Assembly (NCBI RefSeq): GCF_022965755.1
Contig: NZ_CP095187.1
Span: 3,162,001-3,226,000, forward strand
Direction of reading: 5' to 3'
Length of the DNA stretch: 64,000 nucleotides
Origin: Pseudoxanthomonas sp. F37
GTDB taxonomy: Bacteria > Pseudomonadota > Gammaproteobacteria > Xanthomonadales > Xanthomonadaceae
Positions 17,536 through 27,168 of this stretch are shown here, piece after piece. A model generated the notes under the pieces. It saw only the letters and a program-made list of their open reading frames with translations, did not search any database and had not been told where the DNA came from. Position 1 is the first letter of the stretch. Each line of letters opens with the position of its first letter. The position numbers and the translations under genes are program-made.

Positions 17536-18975
17536 ATGAACGCCGTACGCAAGTTTTCCACCGAGGGCGACTACAAGGTCGCCGACATTTCCCTGGCCGA
17601 CTGGGGCCGCAAGGAACTGGACATCGCCGAGCACGAGATGCCCGGCCTGATGTCCATCCGCCGCAAGCACGCCGCCACCAAGCCGCTGAAGGGCGTGCGG
17701 GTCACCGGCTCGCTGCACATGACCATCCAGACCGCCGTGCTGATCGAGACGCTGAAGGACATCGGCGCCGACGTGCGCTGGGCTTCGTGCAACATCTTCT
17801 CCACGCAGGACCACGCCGCCGCCGCGATCGCCGCCAGCGGCACCCCGGTGTTCGCCTGGAAGGGCGAAACGCTGGAGGAGTACTGGGACTGCACGCTGGA
17901 CGCGCTGACCTTCACCCTGGCCGACGGCACCCTGACCGGCCCGGAACTGGTGGTGGACGACGGTGGCGACGTCACCCTGCTGATCCACAAGGGCTATGAG
18001 CTGGAGAACGGCAGCGACTGGGTCAACACCGCCTCGGGCAACCACGAGGAGCAGGTGATCAAGGACCTGCTGAAGCGCGTGGCCAAGGAGCGCCCCGGTT
18101 ACTGGACCCGCGTGGTCAAGGACTGGAAGGGCGTGTCCGAAGAGACCACCACCGGCGTGCACCGCCTCTACCAGATCGCCGAACAGGGCAAGCTGCTGGT
18201 GCCGGCGATCAACGTCAACGATTCGGTCACCAAGTCCAAGTTCGACAACCTGTACGGCTGCCGCGAATCGCTGGCCGACGGCCTGAAGCGCGCGATGGAC
18301 GTGATGCTGGCCGGCAAGGTGGCCGTGGTCTGCGGCTACGGCGACGTGGGCAAGGGCTCGGCGCACTCGCTGCGCGCCTACGGCGCCCGCGTCATCGTCA
18401 CCGAGATCGACCCGATCTGCGCCCTGCAGGCGGCGATGGAAGGCTTCGAGGTCAACACCGTCGAAGACAGCCTGGGCCAGGCCGACATCTACGTCACCAC
18501 GACCGGCAACAAGGACATCATCACCCTCGAGCACATGCGGGCGATGAAGGACCAGGCCATCGTCTGCAACATCGGCCACTTCGATAACGAGATCCAGGTG
18601 GACGCGCTGTACGCCTCCGAGGCCAAGCGCATCAACATCAAGCCGCAGGTCGACAAGTTCGTGTTCCCGAACGGCAACGCGATCTTCCTGCTGGCCGAGG
18701 GCCGCCTGGTGAACCTGGGCTGCGCCACCGGCCACCCGAGCTTCGTCATGTCGAACTCCTTCGCCAACCAGACCCTGGCGCAGATCGACCTGTGGGCGAA
18801 CAAGGACGTGTACGAGAAGACCGTCTACCGCCTGCCGAAGCACCTGGACGAGGAAGTCGCGCGCCTGCACCTGGAGAAGATCGGCGTGAAGCTGACCACG
18901 CTGACGAAGGAACAGGCCGACTACCTGGGCGTGGCGGTCGAAGGGCCGTACAAGCCGGACCACTACCGCTACTGA
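17536..18975 (+). CDS. ahcY: Adenosylhomocysteinase (SAH hydrolase)
   Basis: This enzyme splits S-adenosylhomocysteine into adenosine and homocysteine, removing the inhibitor left by methyltransferases. The 479-residue protein has the NAD-binding [14 protein letters not shown] near residue 275, the substrate-domain motif [13 protein letters not shown] and the conserved C-terminus KPDHYRY. The ATG at 17536 is chosen because the longer frame from 17431 starts inside the riboswitch. A GGAG site lies 11 bases upstream. Expression is probably controlled by the shared CATCCG promoter motif and by the SAH riboswitch. Confidence 0.97.
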   Translation: MNAVRKFSTEGDYKVADISLADWGRKELDIAEHEMPGLMSIRRKHAATKPLKGVRVTGSLHMTIQTAVLIETLKDIGADVRWASCNIFSTQDHAAAAIAASGTPVFAWKGETLEEYWDCTLDALTFTLADGTLTGPELVVDDGGDVTLLIHKGYELENGSDWVNTASGNHEEQVIKDLLKRVAKERPGYWTRVVKDWKGVSEETTTGVHRLYQIAEQGKLLVPAINVNDSVTKSKFDNLYGCRESLADGLKRAMDVMLAGKVAVVCGYGDVGKGSAHSLRAYGARVIVTEIDPICALQAAMEGFEVNTVEDSLGQADIYVTTTGNKDIITLEHMRAMKDQAIVCNIGHFDNEIQVDALYASEAKRINIKPQVDKFVFPNGNAIFLLAEGRLVNLGCATGHPSFVMSNSFANQTLAQIDLWANKDVYEKTVYRLPKHLDEEVARLHLEKIGVKLTTLTKEQADYLGVAVEGPYKPDHYRY

Positions 18976-19001
18976 TCGCTCCGGCGTTCATGCGTCACCC
19001 C

Positions 19002-19031
19002 CGGAACGGGCGCCTTGTGGCGCCCGTTCCG
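19002..19031 (+). terminator. Hairpin terminator after ahcY
   Basis: A perfect 13-base-pair stem (CGGAACGGGCGCC / GGCGCCCGTTCCG) with a TTGT loop begins 26 bases after the ahcY stop. The following CATTCC is only weakly U-rich. Confidence 0.7.
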
Positions 19032-19140
19032 CATTCCACCCAGCGAGTGTCCGTCGCGCGCCTTCATCCGCAACCATTTCGATACCGCTGGGCGCTTGCC
19101 TCGCTAAGGGGATCATCGCAAGCTTGGCCGCCGTACCGTC

Positions 19141-19160
19141 GCCCAGGCCTGTGCCTGGGC
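19141..19160. promoter_or_regulatory. Perfect palindrome before the sugar transporter gene (possible operator)
   Basis: GCCCAGGC-CTGT-GCCTGGGC is a perfect inverted repeat with eight-base arms, 33 bases before the transporter start. It could be an operator of a cassette-specific regulator or an mRNA hairpin; no regulator gene is nearby. Confidence 0.35.
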
Positions 19161-19192
19161 TGCGGCGCAACGACCCAGCACCGGGAGTGGAC

Positions 19193-20593
19193 ATGCGCAG
19201 CGAACAGGGAAGCGGCGGCACCGCGCAGCCCGACAGCACGACGGCGACGGACACCGGACCTCGCTTCGGAGAAAAGGCCGGCTACGGCATCGGCGACTTC
19301 GGCTTCAACCTCTATTGGGCGAACATCTCGGCCTTCCTGCTCATCTTCTATACCGACGTGATGGGCCTGGCGGCGGCCGCCGTCGGCACCATGATGCTGG
19401 TCACCAAGATCGTGGATGCCGTCACCGACCCCCTGATGGGGGCACTGGCGGATCGCACCCGCAGCCGTTTCGGCCGCTTCCGTCCCTACCTGCTGTACGG
19501 CGCGTTGCCACTGGCGTTCACCGGCGTGCTGACCTGGACCGTGCCCGACCTGGGTGAGGGCGGGAAACTGGCATGGGCCTATGCGACCTTCACCCTGATG
19601 ATGCTGGCCTACACCGTGCTGAGCATTCCCTATTCCGCACTCTCCGGCGTGATCACCGCCGACAGCCAGCAGCGCACGCAGTTGATCAGCTTCCGCTTCA
19701 TCGCCGCCTTCGCCGGCACGATGGCGGTGAACTGGCTCACGCTGGACCTGGTGCGCTGGCTCGGGCGCGGGGATGAGGCACTGGGCTGGCAACTGACCCT
19801 GTCGCTGTACGGCGTGATCGCCACGGCCGTGTTCGTGACCGTATTCCTGACCACGCGCGAGCGCGTCGCGCCGCCGCCGCAGCAACGCAGTGCCGTCCGC
19901 CAGGATGTCGTCGACCTGCTGCACAACCGGCCGTGGATGGTGCTGTTCGCCCTGGCGCTCGTCATCATGGTGACCATCGTGATGCGCGGCGGCTCGCTGG
20001 CGTACTACCTGAAGTACCACCTCGGGCGCCCCGACCTGACCGGCCTGTTCCTGGGCATGTACGCGCTGGCGCTGGCGGTAGGCGCCGGACTGACACCGCT
20101 GATGACGCGCCACGTGGACAAGCGGCGGCTGATGGCGTGGCTGATGGCCGGCGTGGGCGTGGTGAGCTGTGCGATGTTCTTCGTCCCGCCCGAGTCGGTC
20201 TGGCTGATGTTCGCGCTCAACCTGCTGGTCGGCCTGATGCTGGGGCCGAAATCCCCGCTGGCGTTCTCGATGTACGCGGACTGCGCCGATTACACCGAGT
20301 GGAAGACCGGCCGGCGCGCCACCGCGATGACGTTCGCCGCGGCGACGTTTTCGCAGAAGCTGGGCGGCGCGCTCGCGTCGGCCACGATCGCGTGGATCCT
20401 GGCCGGCATGGGCTATGTGGCCAATGCGGCGCAGTCGGACGCCTCGCGGTTGGGCATCGTGCTGCTGCTGACGGTGATCCCGGGCTGCGTCGCACTGCTG
20501 GCGGCCTGGGTGATGCGCTTCTATCCCCTGGATGGCGCCACGCTGGCGCAGGTCCAGGCCGAACTGCGATCGCGCCGGGAGGCCTCCGCATGA
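19193..20593 (+). CDS. GPH-family sugar:cation symporter (probable cellobionate importer)
   Basis: This 466-residue inner-membrane protein with about twelve helices carries the family signature [25 protein letters not shown] after helix 2, typical of the glycoside-pentoside-hexuronide symporters (MelB type). The ATG at 19193 follows a GGGAG site; a longer frame from 19124 has no family similarity. The stop overlaps the start of the GH94 phosphorylase gene (ATGA), and gluconokinase is coupled next, so the imported substrate is most likely cellobionic acid or a related aldonic disaccharide. That substrate is inferred from context; the sequence supports only the family. Confidence 0.85.
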   Translation: MRSEQGSGGTAQPDSTTATDTGPRFGEKAGYGIGDFGFNLYWANISAFLLIFYTDVMGLAAAAVGTMMLVTKIVDAVTDPLMGALADRTRSRFGRFRPYLLYGALPLAFTGVLTWTVPDLGEGGKLAWAYATFTLMMLAYTVLSIPYSALSGVITADSQQRTQLISFRFIAAFAGTMAVNWLTLDLVRWLGRGDEALGWQLTLSLYGVIATAVFVTVFLTTRERVAPPPQQRSAVRQDVVDLLHNRPWMVLFALALVIMVTIVMRGGSLAYYLKYHLGRPDLTGLFLGMYALALAVGAGLTPLMTRHVDKRRLMAWLMAGVGVVSCAMFFVPPESVWLMFALNLLVGLMLGPKSPLAFSMYADCADYTEWKTGRRATAMTFAAATFSQKLGGALASATIAWILAGMGYVANAAQSDASRLGIVLLLTVIPGCVALLAAWVMRFYPLDGATLAQVQAELRSRREASA

Positions 20594-22962
20594 CGGATGC
20601 CCCGTACGGGTTCGAAGCAGGCGGCCGGCGGTTCGTCCTGACCAGCCCCACGGCGATGCCCGCAGCGTCCACGTTCCTGTGGAACCGGCGGATGCTGCTG
20701 CAGCTCAACTGCCGCGGCTTCGCCACGGCGCAGTTCACGCAGCCGGAGCCGGCCAAGTATGCGCATGCGCCGACGCTGGAAGCCAAGACCTTCATGCAGC
20801 CGGAGCAGCCGTATTACGCGCATCATCCGGGTCGCTTCTGTTACGTGAAGGACGAGGAGGACGGCGGCCTGTTCTCGGTGCCGCACGAACCGGTCCGCCG
20901 CACGCCGGAGGCGTTCGCGTTCTCGGTGGGACTGAGCGATGTCGCGTGGCGGGTACGCTGCGCAGGCATCGAAGTGGAGATGGCCGTCGTGCTGCCTGTC
21001 GACGACGTGGCGGAACTGTGGACCCTGCGTGTACGCAACCGTTCGGGTCGCCGCCGCCGCATCAGCCTGTATCCCTACTTCCCGGTCGGCTACATGTCGT
21101 GGATGAACCAGTCCGGCCGCCACCGCGCCGACCTGGGCGGCATCGTCTGCGACAGCGTCACGCCCTACCAGAAGGTGGAGGACTACTTCCGCCACCGCGA
21201 CTTCAAGGACCGCACCGTCCTGCTCTACGAGCGGATGCCCGATGCCTGGGAGGCGAACCAGGCGCAGTTCGAAGGCGAAGGCGGGCTGCATGCGCCGGAC
21301 GGCATCGTCGGCAGCGAGCGCCTGGGCGGGGGCGACGCCGCCTACGAAATGCCGACGACGGTGCTGCAGTATCGCGTGGCGCTGGCCGACGACGAGGTGC
21401 AGGAGTACCGCTTCGTGTTCGCACCCGCGCGGGACGACGACGGGATTCGGCATCTCCGCGCCCGACATCTGTCGGCGGCGGGTTTTGCCGAAGCCGGCAC
21501 CGGCAGCGCGACGCACGTCGAAGCGGGTTCGGGCTGCCTGCGCATCGAGACGCCCGATCCGTGGCTGGACGCCTTCGCCAACCACTGGCTGCCCCGGCAG
21601 GTCTTCTATCACGGCGACGTCAACCGCCTGACCACCGATCCGCAGACCCGCAACTACATGCAGGACCACATGGGCATGGGGTTCCTGCGTCCCGAGGCGG
21701 CACGCGCGGCGTTCCTGCACGCGCTCTCGCAGCAGGAGCCCTCGGGGGCGATGCCCGACGGCATCCTGCTGGTCGAGGGCGCCGAGTTGAAGTACATCAA
21801 CCAGATCCCGCACACGGACCATTGCGTGTGGTTGCCGATCTGCCTGCGCGCCTATCTGGACGAGACGGGCGACGACGCGATCCTCGATGCGATGGTCGCC
21901 GACCGCGAAGGCCATGCCGCCCCCGTCGCCGAGCGCATCACCCGCGCCATGCGCTGGCTGCTGCAGGCGCGTGACGCACGCGGCCTCAGCTATATCGCAC
22001 AGGGCGACTGGTGCGATCCGATGAACATGGTCGGCTGGCGCGGGCGCGGCGTGTCGGGCTGGCTGACGCTGGCCAGCGCCTACGCATTGAAGCAGTGGGC
22101 GGACATCTGCGCGCGCCGCGGCGATGAGCGGCTCGCCGACGAACTGCGCCTGGGCGCCGAGGCATGCAACGCCGCCATGAACGCGCACCTCTGGGACGGC
22201 GACTGGTACGGGCGCGGCATCACCGACGACGGCGTCGCTTTTGGCGTCAGTGCGGATCGGGAAGGCCGCATCTTCCTCAATCCGCAGAGCTGGGCCCTGC
22301 TCGGCGGTGCGGCGGATGCGGGCCGGCAGGCGCGCATGCTGGATGCCATCGACACGCACCTGGTCTCGCCCTATGGCGTGACCATGTACGACCCGCCGTA
22401 CACGCGCATGCGCGAGGATGTCGGGCGGGTGACGCAGAAGTTCCCGGGCACCGCCGAGAACGGCGCGGTCTACAACCATGCGGCGGCGTTCTACCTGTAC
22501 AGCCTGTACCAGATCGGGGATGCCGACCGCGCCTGGCAGGTGCTGCGCGCCATGTTGCCCTCGCCCGCACCGGCCGACTGCCTGCAGCGCGGCCAGTTGC
22601 CGGTGTTCGTGCCCAACTACTACCGGGGTGCCTGGCGCCTGTATCCGCGCACCGCCGGCCGCTCCAGCCAGTTGTTCAACACCGGCACGGCAGCCTGGCT
22701 TTACCGCTGCCTGGTGGAGGAACTGTTCGGCCTGCGCGGAGACGGCGATGCCTTGCGGATCGAACCGCACCTGCCCTCGCACTGGCCTTCGGCGCGCGCC
22801 TCGCGCCGCTTCCGGGGCGCGATGTTCGAGGTCGCCATCGAGCGCATGCCAGGACTGGCGCAGGCGCGCGTGGCGCTGGATGGCGTCTGGCAGGACGACA
22901 CGGCCATCCGCGGTTTCGAGGCCGGCCGCACCTACCAGGTGCGGGTGGAAGTACCGGCATGA
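20590..22962 (+). CDS. GH94 phosphorylase, probable cellobionic acid phosphorylase
   Basis: This 790-residue cytoplasmic protein of the GH94 inverting phosphorylases has an N-terminal beta-sandwich, a linker and an (alpha/alpha)6 barrel. The barrel motif [13 protein letters not shown] at about 472-484 (Asp473 and Asp476) corresponds to the GH94 DWND region bearing the general acid, and a phosphate-site segment [14 protein letters not shown] follows. Length and the DWCDPMN variant fit the cellobionic acid phosphorylase subgroup described from Xanthomonas rather than cellobiose phosphorylase. The reaction would give glucose 1-phosphate and gluconate. The ATG overlaps the transporter stop, and its own stop overlaps the gluconokinase start, which explains the fate of the gluconate. 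Confidence 0.8.
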   Translation: MTDAPYGFEAGGRRFVLTSPTAMPAASTFLWNRRMLLQLNCRGFATAQFTQPEPAKYAHAPTLEAKTFMQPEQPYYAHHPGRFCYVKDEEDGGLFSVPHEPVRRTPEAFAFSVGLSDVAWRVRCAGIEVEMAVVLPVDDVAELWTLRVRNRSGRRRRISLYPYFPVGYMSWMNQSGRHRADLGGIVCDSVTPYQKVEDYFRHRDFKDRTVLLYERMPDAWEANQAQFEGEGGLHAPDGIVGSERLGGGDAAYEMPTTVLQYRVALADDEVQEYRFVFAPARDDDGIRHLRARHLSAAGFAEAGTGSATHVEAGSGCLRIETPDPWLDAFANHWLPRQVFYHGDVNRLTTDPQTRNYMQDHMGMGFLRPEAARAAFLHALSQQEPSGAMPDGILLVEGAELKYINQIPHTDHCVWLPICLRAYLDETGDDAILDAMVADREGHAAPVAERITRAMRWLLQARDARGLSYIAQGDWCDPMNMVGWRGRGVSGWLTLASAYALKQWADICARRGDERLADELRLGAEACNAAMNAHLWDGDWYGRGITDDGVAFGVSADREGRIFLNPQSWALLGGAADAGRQARMLDAIDTHLVSPYGVTMYDPPYTRMREDVGRVTQKFPGTAENGAVYNHAAAFYLYSLYQIGDADRAWQVLRAMLPSPAPADCLQRGQLPVFVPNYYRGAWRLYPRTAGRSSQLFNTGTAAWLYRCLVEELFGLRGDGDALRIEPHLPSHWPSARASRRFRGAMFEVAIERMPGLAQARVALDGVWQDDTAIRGFEAGRTYQVRVEVPA

Positions 22963-23477
22963 CCGCACGCGCGGGCGTCGTCGTGGTGATGGGCGTGTCG
23001 GGCAGCGGCAAGACCACACTGGCGCGGGCCCTGGCCGATGCCTGGCCGGCGACGTTCCTGGATGCCGACGACTTCCACAGCGCGGCGGCGAAAGCGCGCA
23101 TGGCCGGTGGGCAACCGCTCACCGACCGCATGCGCGCGCCCTGGGTAGCCCGCATCGTCGCGGACCTGCAGCGCCGCGTGGCGGGGGGCGAGCGCGTGGT
23201 GCTGGCGTTCTCCGGCCTGCGCCGACGCCATCGCGACCGGCTGCGCGCCAGCGGGCTGCCGTTGCGGTTCCTGTTCCTGCAGGGCGACAGGGCGTTGGTG
23301 GCCGCTCGCGTGCTCGCACGCCGTGACCACTACATGCCGGCGGCACTGGTGGACAGCCAGTTCGCCGCCCTCGAAAACCCCTGCAATGAAGTCGATGTCT
23401 TCCCGATCCCGATGGAAGAGGCTCCCGCCGTCCAGCTGGACCTGGCATTGGCGAACATGGAGACGTTCGCGGATTGA
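22959..23477 (+). CDS. gntK: Gluconokinase
   Basis: This 172-residue P-loop kinase makes 6-phosphogluconate from gluconate and ATP. It shows Walker [10 protein letters not shown] at residues 12-20, the gluconokinase segments [27 protein letters not shown] and [14 protein letters not shown], and the C-terminal [15 protein letters not shown]. The ATG overlaps the stop of the GH94 phosphorylase gene, so the enzyme is probably made in step with the phosphorylase that releases gluconate. The product can enter the Entner-Doudoroff or pentose phosphate pathway; those genes are not in this window. Confidence 0.93.
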   Translation: MTARAGVVVVMGVSGSGKTTLARALADAWPATFLDADDFHSAAAKARMAGGQPLTDRMRAPWVARIVADLQRRVAGGERVVLAFSGLRRRHRDRLRASGLPLRFLFLQGDRALVAARVLARRDHYMPAALVDSQFAALENPCNEVDVFPIPMEEAPAVQLDLALANMETFAD

Positions 23478-23511
23478 CAGGCCCTGCATCCACCCGACAG
23501 GTATTCACACG

Positions 23512-23533
23512 CATCCGGATGAAGAGATATAAT
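23512..23533 (+). promoter_or_regulatory. SAM-cycle promoter/operator motif, metF copy
   Basis: CATCCGGATG (a perfect ten-base palindrome) at 23512-23521 is followed by TATAAT at 23528-23533, with the same CATCCG-N10-TATAA spacing as at metK and ahcY. TTCACA at 23504-23509 could be the -35 element (18-base spacer), which would put the palindrome between the two promoter hexamers, a position suited to repression. Confidence 0.75.
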
Positions 23534-23557
23534 CCGGGCATACGACTGGACGCCGCC

Positions 23558-24391
23558 ATGCCCTCCATCAGCTTCGAGTTCTATCCGCCCAAGACCGATG
23601 AGCAGCGCGCCCAGCTCGATCGCACCGCCGAGAAGCTGAAGGCGCATGCGCCGGACTACGTGTCCTGCACCTTCGGCGCGGGCGGCTCCACGTTGAGCTA
23701 CACCTCCGAGACGGTGCGCCATCTCAACCAGCACCATGGCTTCGATGCCGCGCCGCACCTGTCGTGCGTGGGCGGCAGCCGCGAGGAAATCCGCGAACTG
23801 CTGCGGCTGTACCGCGCACTGGGATGCAGGCGCATCGTCGCGCTGCGCGGCGACCTGCCCTCCGGCATGGGCCACCCGGGCGACCTGCGCTACGCCGCGG
23901 AGCTGATCCAGTTCATCCGCGCCGAACACGGCGACACCTTCCACATCGAAGTCGGCGCCTACCCCGAGACGCACCCGCAGGCCGAGGATGCCCTGACCGA
24001 CCTGCGCCACTTCAAGGCCAAGGTCGAGGCCGGCGCCAACGGCGCGATCACGCAGTACTTCTACAACGCGGATGCGTATTTCCACTTCGTCGACGCGGCA
24101 CGCAGGCTGGGCGTGGACATCCCGATCATCCCGGGCATCATGCCGATCTCCAATTTCGCCCAGCTGCGCCGCTTCTCCGAGGCCTGCGGCGCGGAGATCC
24201 CGCGCTGGATCGGCAAGCGCATGCAGGCGCTGGGCGACGACGCGGAGGCCATCCGCGACTTCGGCGCCGACGTGGTGGCCGGCCTGTGCGAGCGGCTGAT
24301 CGCCGGCGGCGCGCCGTCGCTGCACTTCTACACGCTGAACCTCGCCAAGCCCACCCAGACCGTCCTGTCCCGGCTGGGCTGGGCGGACTGA
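23558..24391 (+). CDS. metF: Methylenetetrahydrofolate reductase
   Basis: This flavoenzyme reduces 5,10-methylene-THF to 5-methyl-THF, the methyl donor for methionine. The 277-residue protein begins with the standard MPSISFEFYPPKTDE and contains CTFGAGGSTL, the FAD-binding GVVALRGDLP-like segment (IVALRGDLPSG) and ITQYFYNADAY. The ATG at 23558 fits homologues; an in-frame start at 23474 would run through the promoter. The leader is only about 18 bases, so no riboswitch fits here; control is probably through the CATCCG motif shared with metK and ahcY. Confidence 0.95.
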   Translation: MPSISFEFYPPKTDEQRAQLDRTAEKLKAHAPDYVSCTFGAGGSTLSYTSETVRHLNQHHGFDAAPHLSCVGGSREEIRELLRLYRALGCRRIVALRGDLPSGMGHPGDLRYAAELIQFIRAEHGDTFHIEVGAYPETHPQAEDALTDLRHFKAKVEAGANGAITQYFYNADAYFHFVDAARRLGVDIPIIPGIMPISNFAQLRRFSEACGAEIPRWIGKRMQALGDDAEAIRDFGADVVAGLCERLIAGGAPSLHFYTLNLAKPTQTVLSRLGWAD

Positions 24392-24491
24392 ACACCCGGG
24401 CGCGCCATGCGCCCCACCCGCACGTGAACGGCGGTCGCAATCCGGGCATGCGCACAGTGACCGGATGGCAGGCCCGGATTACGCTGCGGGC

Positions 24492-25085
24492 ATGCGCTTT
24501 CCGCTTCTTCTCCTCGCCAGCCTGTGCCTGTGGGCCGCATTCGATCCAGCACCCGCCGAAGCGCAGCAGCAGGGCGTGCAACGCTGCACGACGATGGCCG
24601 GCGACACCGTCTACACCGACAAGAACTGCGAAGACATCGGCGCGATGGATCGGCTGCCTTCCGCCGGCAGCACAGGGCCTTCCTCTACGGGCGCGCTCTA
24701 TCGCGGCGGTTGCTCGCGCACGCTGAGCGACCTGGTGGCGCAGGTGTCCATGGCGATCACCGCCGGGGACGTCAACCGGCTTGCCGGCGTCTACCACTGG
24801 AGCGGCGTCTCCGATGCCGCCGCCCTGCGGATCCTCGACCAGTTGGACGCGGTCGCCCAGCGCCCGCTGGTGGACATCGTGCCGGTGCACCCGGCCCCCG
24901 CGCCGATCCTCGATGCCGGGGGCGCCGTCGTCGACCCCAACCGGGACGGCTATTACCCGACATCGGCACAGCGCACGCGCCCCGTGGGCCTGCGCATCGT
25001 GCAGACGCTGAAGAACGGCGCCACGCCCTCGAACACCACGTTCGGACTGCGACGCGCCTACAACTGCTTCTGGATCACGCTGTAA
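24492..25085 (+). CDS. Exported protein with DUF4124-like N-terminus
   Basis: This 197-residue protein has a signal peptide (MRFPLLLLASLCLWAAFDPAPAEAQ). The mature N-terminus VQRCTTMAGDTVYTDKNCEDIG resembles the small DUF4124 domain common in exported Xanthomonadaceae proteins, with two cysteines that could form a disulfide. The rest, including AYNCFWITL at the end, has no family I recognise. The ATG at 24492 is chosen because it begins the signal peptide. It is convergent with the sensor kinase gene and separated from it by only 19 bases. Confidence 0.65.
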   Translation: MRFPLLLLASLCLWAAFDPAPAEAQQQGVQRCTTMAGDTVYTDKNCEDIGAMDRLPSAGSTGPSSTGALYRGGCSRTLSDLVAQVSMAITAGDVNRLAGVYHWSGVSDAAALRILDQLDAVAQRPLVDIVPVHPAPAPILDAGGAVVDPNRDGYYPTSAQRTRPVGLRIVQTLKNGATPSNTTFGLRRAYNCFWITL

Positions 25086-25104
25086 GCGCGTTGCCGTGGG
25101 CGCT

Positions 25105-26505
25105 TCAGGCGCGCGCCGGATGGGCCGACGACGCCTCGCGCGTCGGCGAGAAGCGGAGTGTCGCCACCACCCCTTTCGATTCGCCCGGCCGTACCCCGAC
25201 CTCCCAGCCGTACAGCGCACACAGCCGGCTGACGATGGACAGCCCGATGCCGCCGCCCTGCGAGTGGCCGGCATGCGTGCCGCGATAGCCGCGCTCGAAC
25301 AGGCGCGCGGCGTCCTCCTTGCTCAGGCCTGGCCCGGAATCGACCACTTCCACCGCATCCGGCAACAGGCGGACCACGACCTCGCCTTCCTTGGTGTACT
25401 TCACCGCATTGCCGATCAGGTTGCCCAGCGCCACGGAGAGCGCGGCCTCGGGAGAATCGACGCGCGCGCCCTCCTCGCCCTCCACGCGCAGCGTCAGCGG
25501 CTTGCCGCCCAGCGTGGCGCGATGGGCGTCCAGCAACTGGTCCACCACGCGCGCCACGTCGGTGTTGCCATGGCCACGCTCGTTGCGCGACAGCAGCAGC
25601 AGCGCACTGATCAGGTCGGTGCACTGCTGCTCCGCACGCTGGATGCGCTGGATGCGGGTGCGCGTCTTCTCGTCCATGTCCGGCCGCGACAGCATCAGTT
25701 CCACCGAGCCGCGGATGATGGCCAGTGGCGTGCGCAGTTCGTGGCTGACGTCGGCGTTGAACTCGCGGTCGCGCTGGACGACTTCGGTGAGGCGTTCGGC
25801 GTAATCATCCAGAGATTTCGCCAGTTCGCCAACCTCGTCTTGCGGGAAATGCGGCGCCAACGGACGCGGATTGCTGCTACCTCGATAGGCACGAAGGCGG
25901 GAAGCCAGCTCCGAAACCGGACTCATTACCTTCGATGCCGACCACCATCCCAGCGCCAGCGACAAGGCCACGAACACGAGCACCGCTAACGATAGCCACC
26001 ACCACAAACGTTGCTGGGCGATATTCGCCCTGCGCGTGTCGTAAGCGAGGTAGTACCAGGCGTCGGGTGTCTTGCGCAATGCAACCTTGTACGACAGTAG
26101 TTGATTGGCCTCGTCGGTACCGGTGTAGCTGGAAATGCCCTCCGGCATGCTGACCCATTGCGGGTAGTCGGCAGCGAGACGAGCCATCGAGCCCGGGTCA
26201 TTCGGATTCACGACCCGACCGTACATCTGGTCGACCGCCAATGTGGGCTTGGCATCCGGATTGCGCTGATGCATGCGCACGTATTCGTCGATGTTCCGAT
26301 TCATCACGTCGTCAACCAGCTGGTTCTCGACGTACTTGCTTGCCCAGAGTGCAGCAAACGCGAACAGCGTGGTCAATCCGAAACCCAACAGGACGAACGA
26401 CAGGATGATGCGGGTGCGCAGCCGCCGCCGGAAGCGGCGGTGGCGGCGGGGTTTCGGCGAATCAGCTGCTGGCATCGGGTGCGGCGATGCGGTATCCGAT
26501 GCCAT
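25105..26505 (-). CDS. Two-component sensor histidine kinase
   Basis: This 466-residue inner-membrane kinase has a first membrane helix at about 32-54, a periplasmic sensing region of about 110 residues, a second helix at about 168-188 and then a HAMP linker. The dimerisation domain contains the phospho-accepting His255 (FNADVSHELRTPLAIIRGS), followed by the ATPase boxes GNLIGNAVKYT, VVDSGPGLS and GGGIGLSIV. The start is uncertain: ATG at 26505 overlaps the response-regulator gene by 44 bases and ATG at 26475 by 14. It forms an operon with that regulator gene. The signal sensed is unknown. Confidence 0.9.
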   Translation of the reverse strand: MASDTASPHPMPAADSPKPRRHRRFRRRLRTRIILSFVLLGFGLTTLFAFAALWASKYVENQLVDDVMNRNIDEYVRMHQRNPDAKPTLAVDQMYGRVVNPNDPGSMARLAADYPQWVSMPEGISSYTGTDEANQLLSYKVALRKTPDAWYYLAYDTRRANIAQQRLWWWLSLAVLVFVALSLALGWWSASKVMSPVSELASRLRAYRGSSNPRPLAPHFPQDEVGELAKSLDDYAERLTEVVQRDREFNADVSHELRTPLAIIRGSVELMLSRPDMDEKTRTRIQRIQRAEQQCTDLISALLLLSRNERGHGNTDVARVVDQLLDAHRATLGGKPLTLRVEGEEGARVDSPEAALSVALGNLIGNAVKYTKEGEVVVRLLPDAVEVVDSGPGLSKEDAARLFERGYRGTHAGHSQGGGIGLSIVSRLCALYGWEVGVRPGESKGVVATLRFSPTREASSAHPARA

Positions 26506-27145
26506 GGCGGGTCTGGATGTACGGCGAGTCGAACGGCTTGTCCACCACGGCGCGCAGGCCGTGGATATGCACGCGCAGGGAGTCCGAATCGGGCAGTTCC
26601 TCGCCCCAGACGCGGGTTTCCAGCTCCTGGCGCGTCACCACCGCAGGCGAGGCCTCCATCAGCGCCTGCAGGATCTTCAGTGCGGTGGGGTTGAGCTGCA
26701 GCAGCTTGCCCTGGCGGCGCACTTCCAGCGTATCCAGGTTGTATTCCAGTTCGCCCACTTCCAGCACGCGCGTCTGCACGCCCTTGCCGCGACGGGACAG
26801 CGCGTTCAGGCGCACCTCGACTTCCTGCAGCGCGAACGGCTTGATCAGGTAGTCGTCGGCACCGGAATCGAAGCCGGCCAGCTTGTTGTCCAGTGAATCG
26901 CGTGCCGTCAGCATCAGCACCGGCGTCTGCTTGCGCGCTTCGTTGCGCAGCTTGCGGCAGACCTCCAGCCCGTCCATGCCGGGCAGGTTGAGGTCGAGCA
27001 CGATCGCGTCGAACTCGTGCACGACCGCCAGGTGCAGGCCGGTCACACCGTCGGCCGCGAAGTCGACGGTGTGGCCACGCTCTTCCAGATAATCGCCGAG
27101 GTTGGCGGCGATGTCGCTGTTGTCTTCGATGACGAGGATGCGCAT
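26462..27145 (-). CDS. OmpR-family response regulator
   Basis: This 227-residue DNA-binding regulator partners with the overlapping sensor kinase. The receiver domain (1-115) has the acidic pocket EDN near residue 8, the phosphorylation site Asp51 in VLDLNLPGMDG, the Thr of MLTARD and the Lys of LIKPFA. A winged-helix domain follows, with the typical SDSLRVHIHGLRAVVDKPFDSPYIQTRHGIGYRI end. The ATG at 27145 starts the canonical MRILVIEDNS; the upstream in-frame extension runs through the terminator region of the next gene and is rejected. Targets are not evident. Confidence 0.93.
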   Translation of the reverse strand: MRILVIEDNSDIAANLGDYLEERGHTVDFAADGVTGLHLAVVHEFDAIVLDLNLPGMDGLEVCRKLRNEARKQTPVLMLTARDSLDNKLAGFDSGADDYLIKPFALQEVEVRLNALSRRGKGVQTRVLEVGELEYNLDTLEVRRQGKLLQLNPTALKILQALMEASPAVVTRQELETRVWGEELPDSDSLRVHIHGLRAVVDKPFDSPYIQTRHGIGYRIAAPDASS

Positions 27146-27168
27146 GGTTGGGTTGCTCGGCAAGGCGC

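Noticed and set aside
14598-17999. An 1133-codon plus-strand open frame opposite ppc that runs into ahcY
   Set aside because: ppc and ahcY are unambiguous in their own frames; the antisense product shows no motif and is an effect of high third-position G+C.
23478-23557. A possible SAH riboswitch before metF like the one before ahcY
   Set aside because: The distance between the predicted transcription start and the ATG is under 20 bases, and no P1 or core motif is present.
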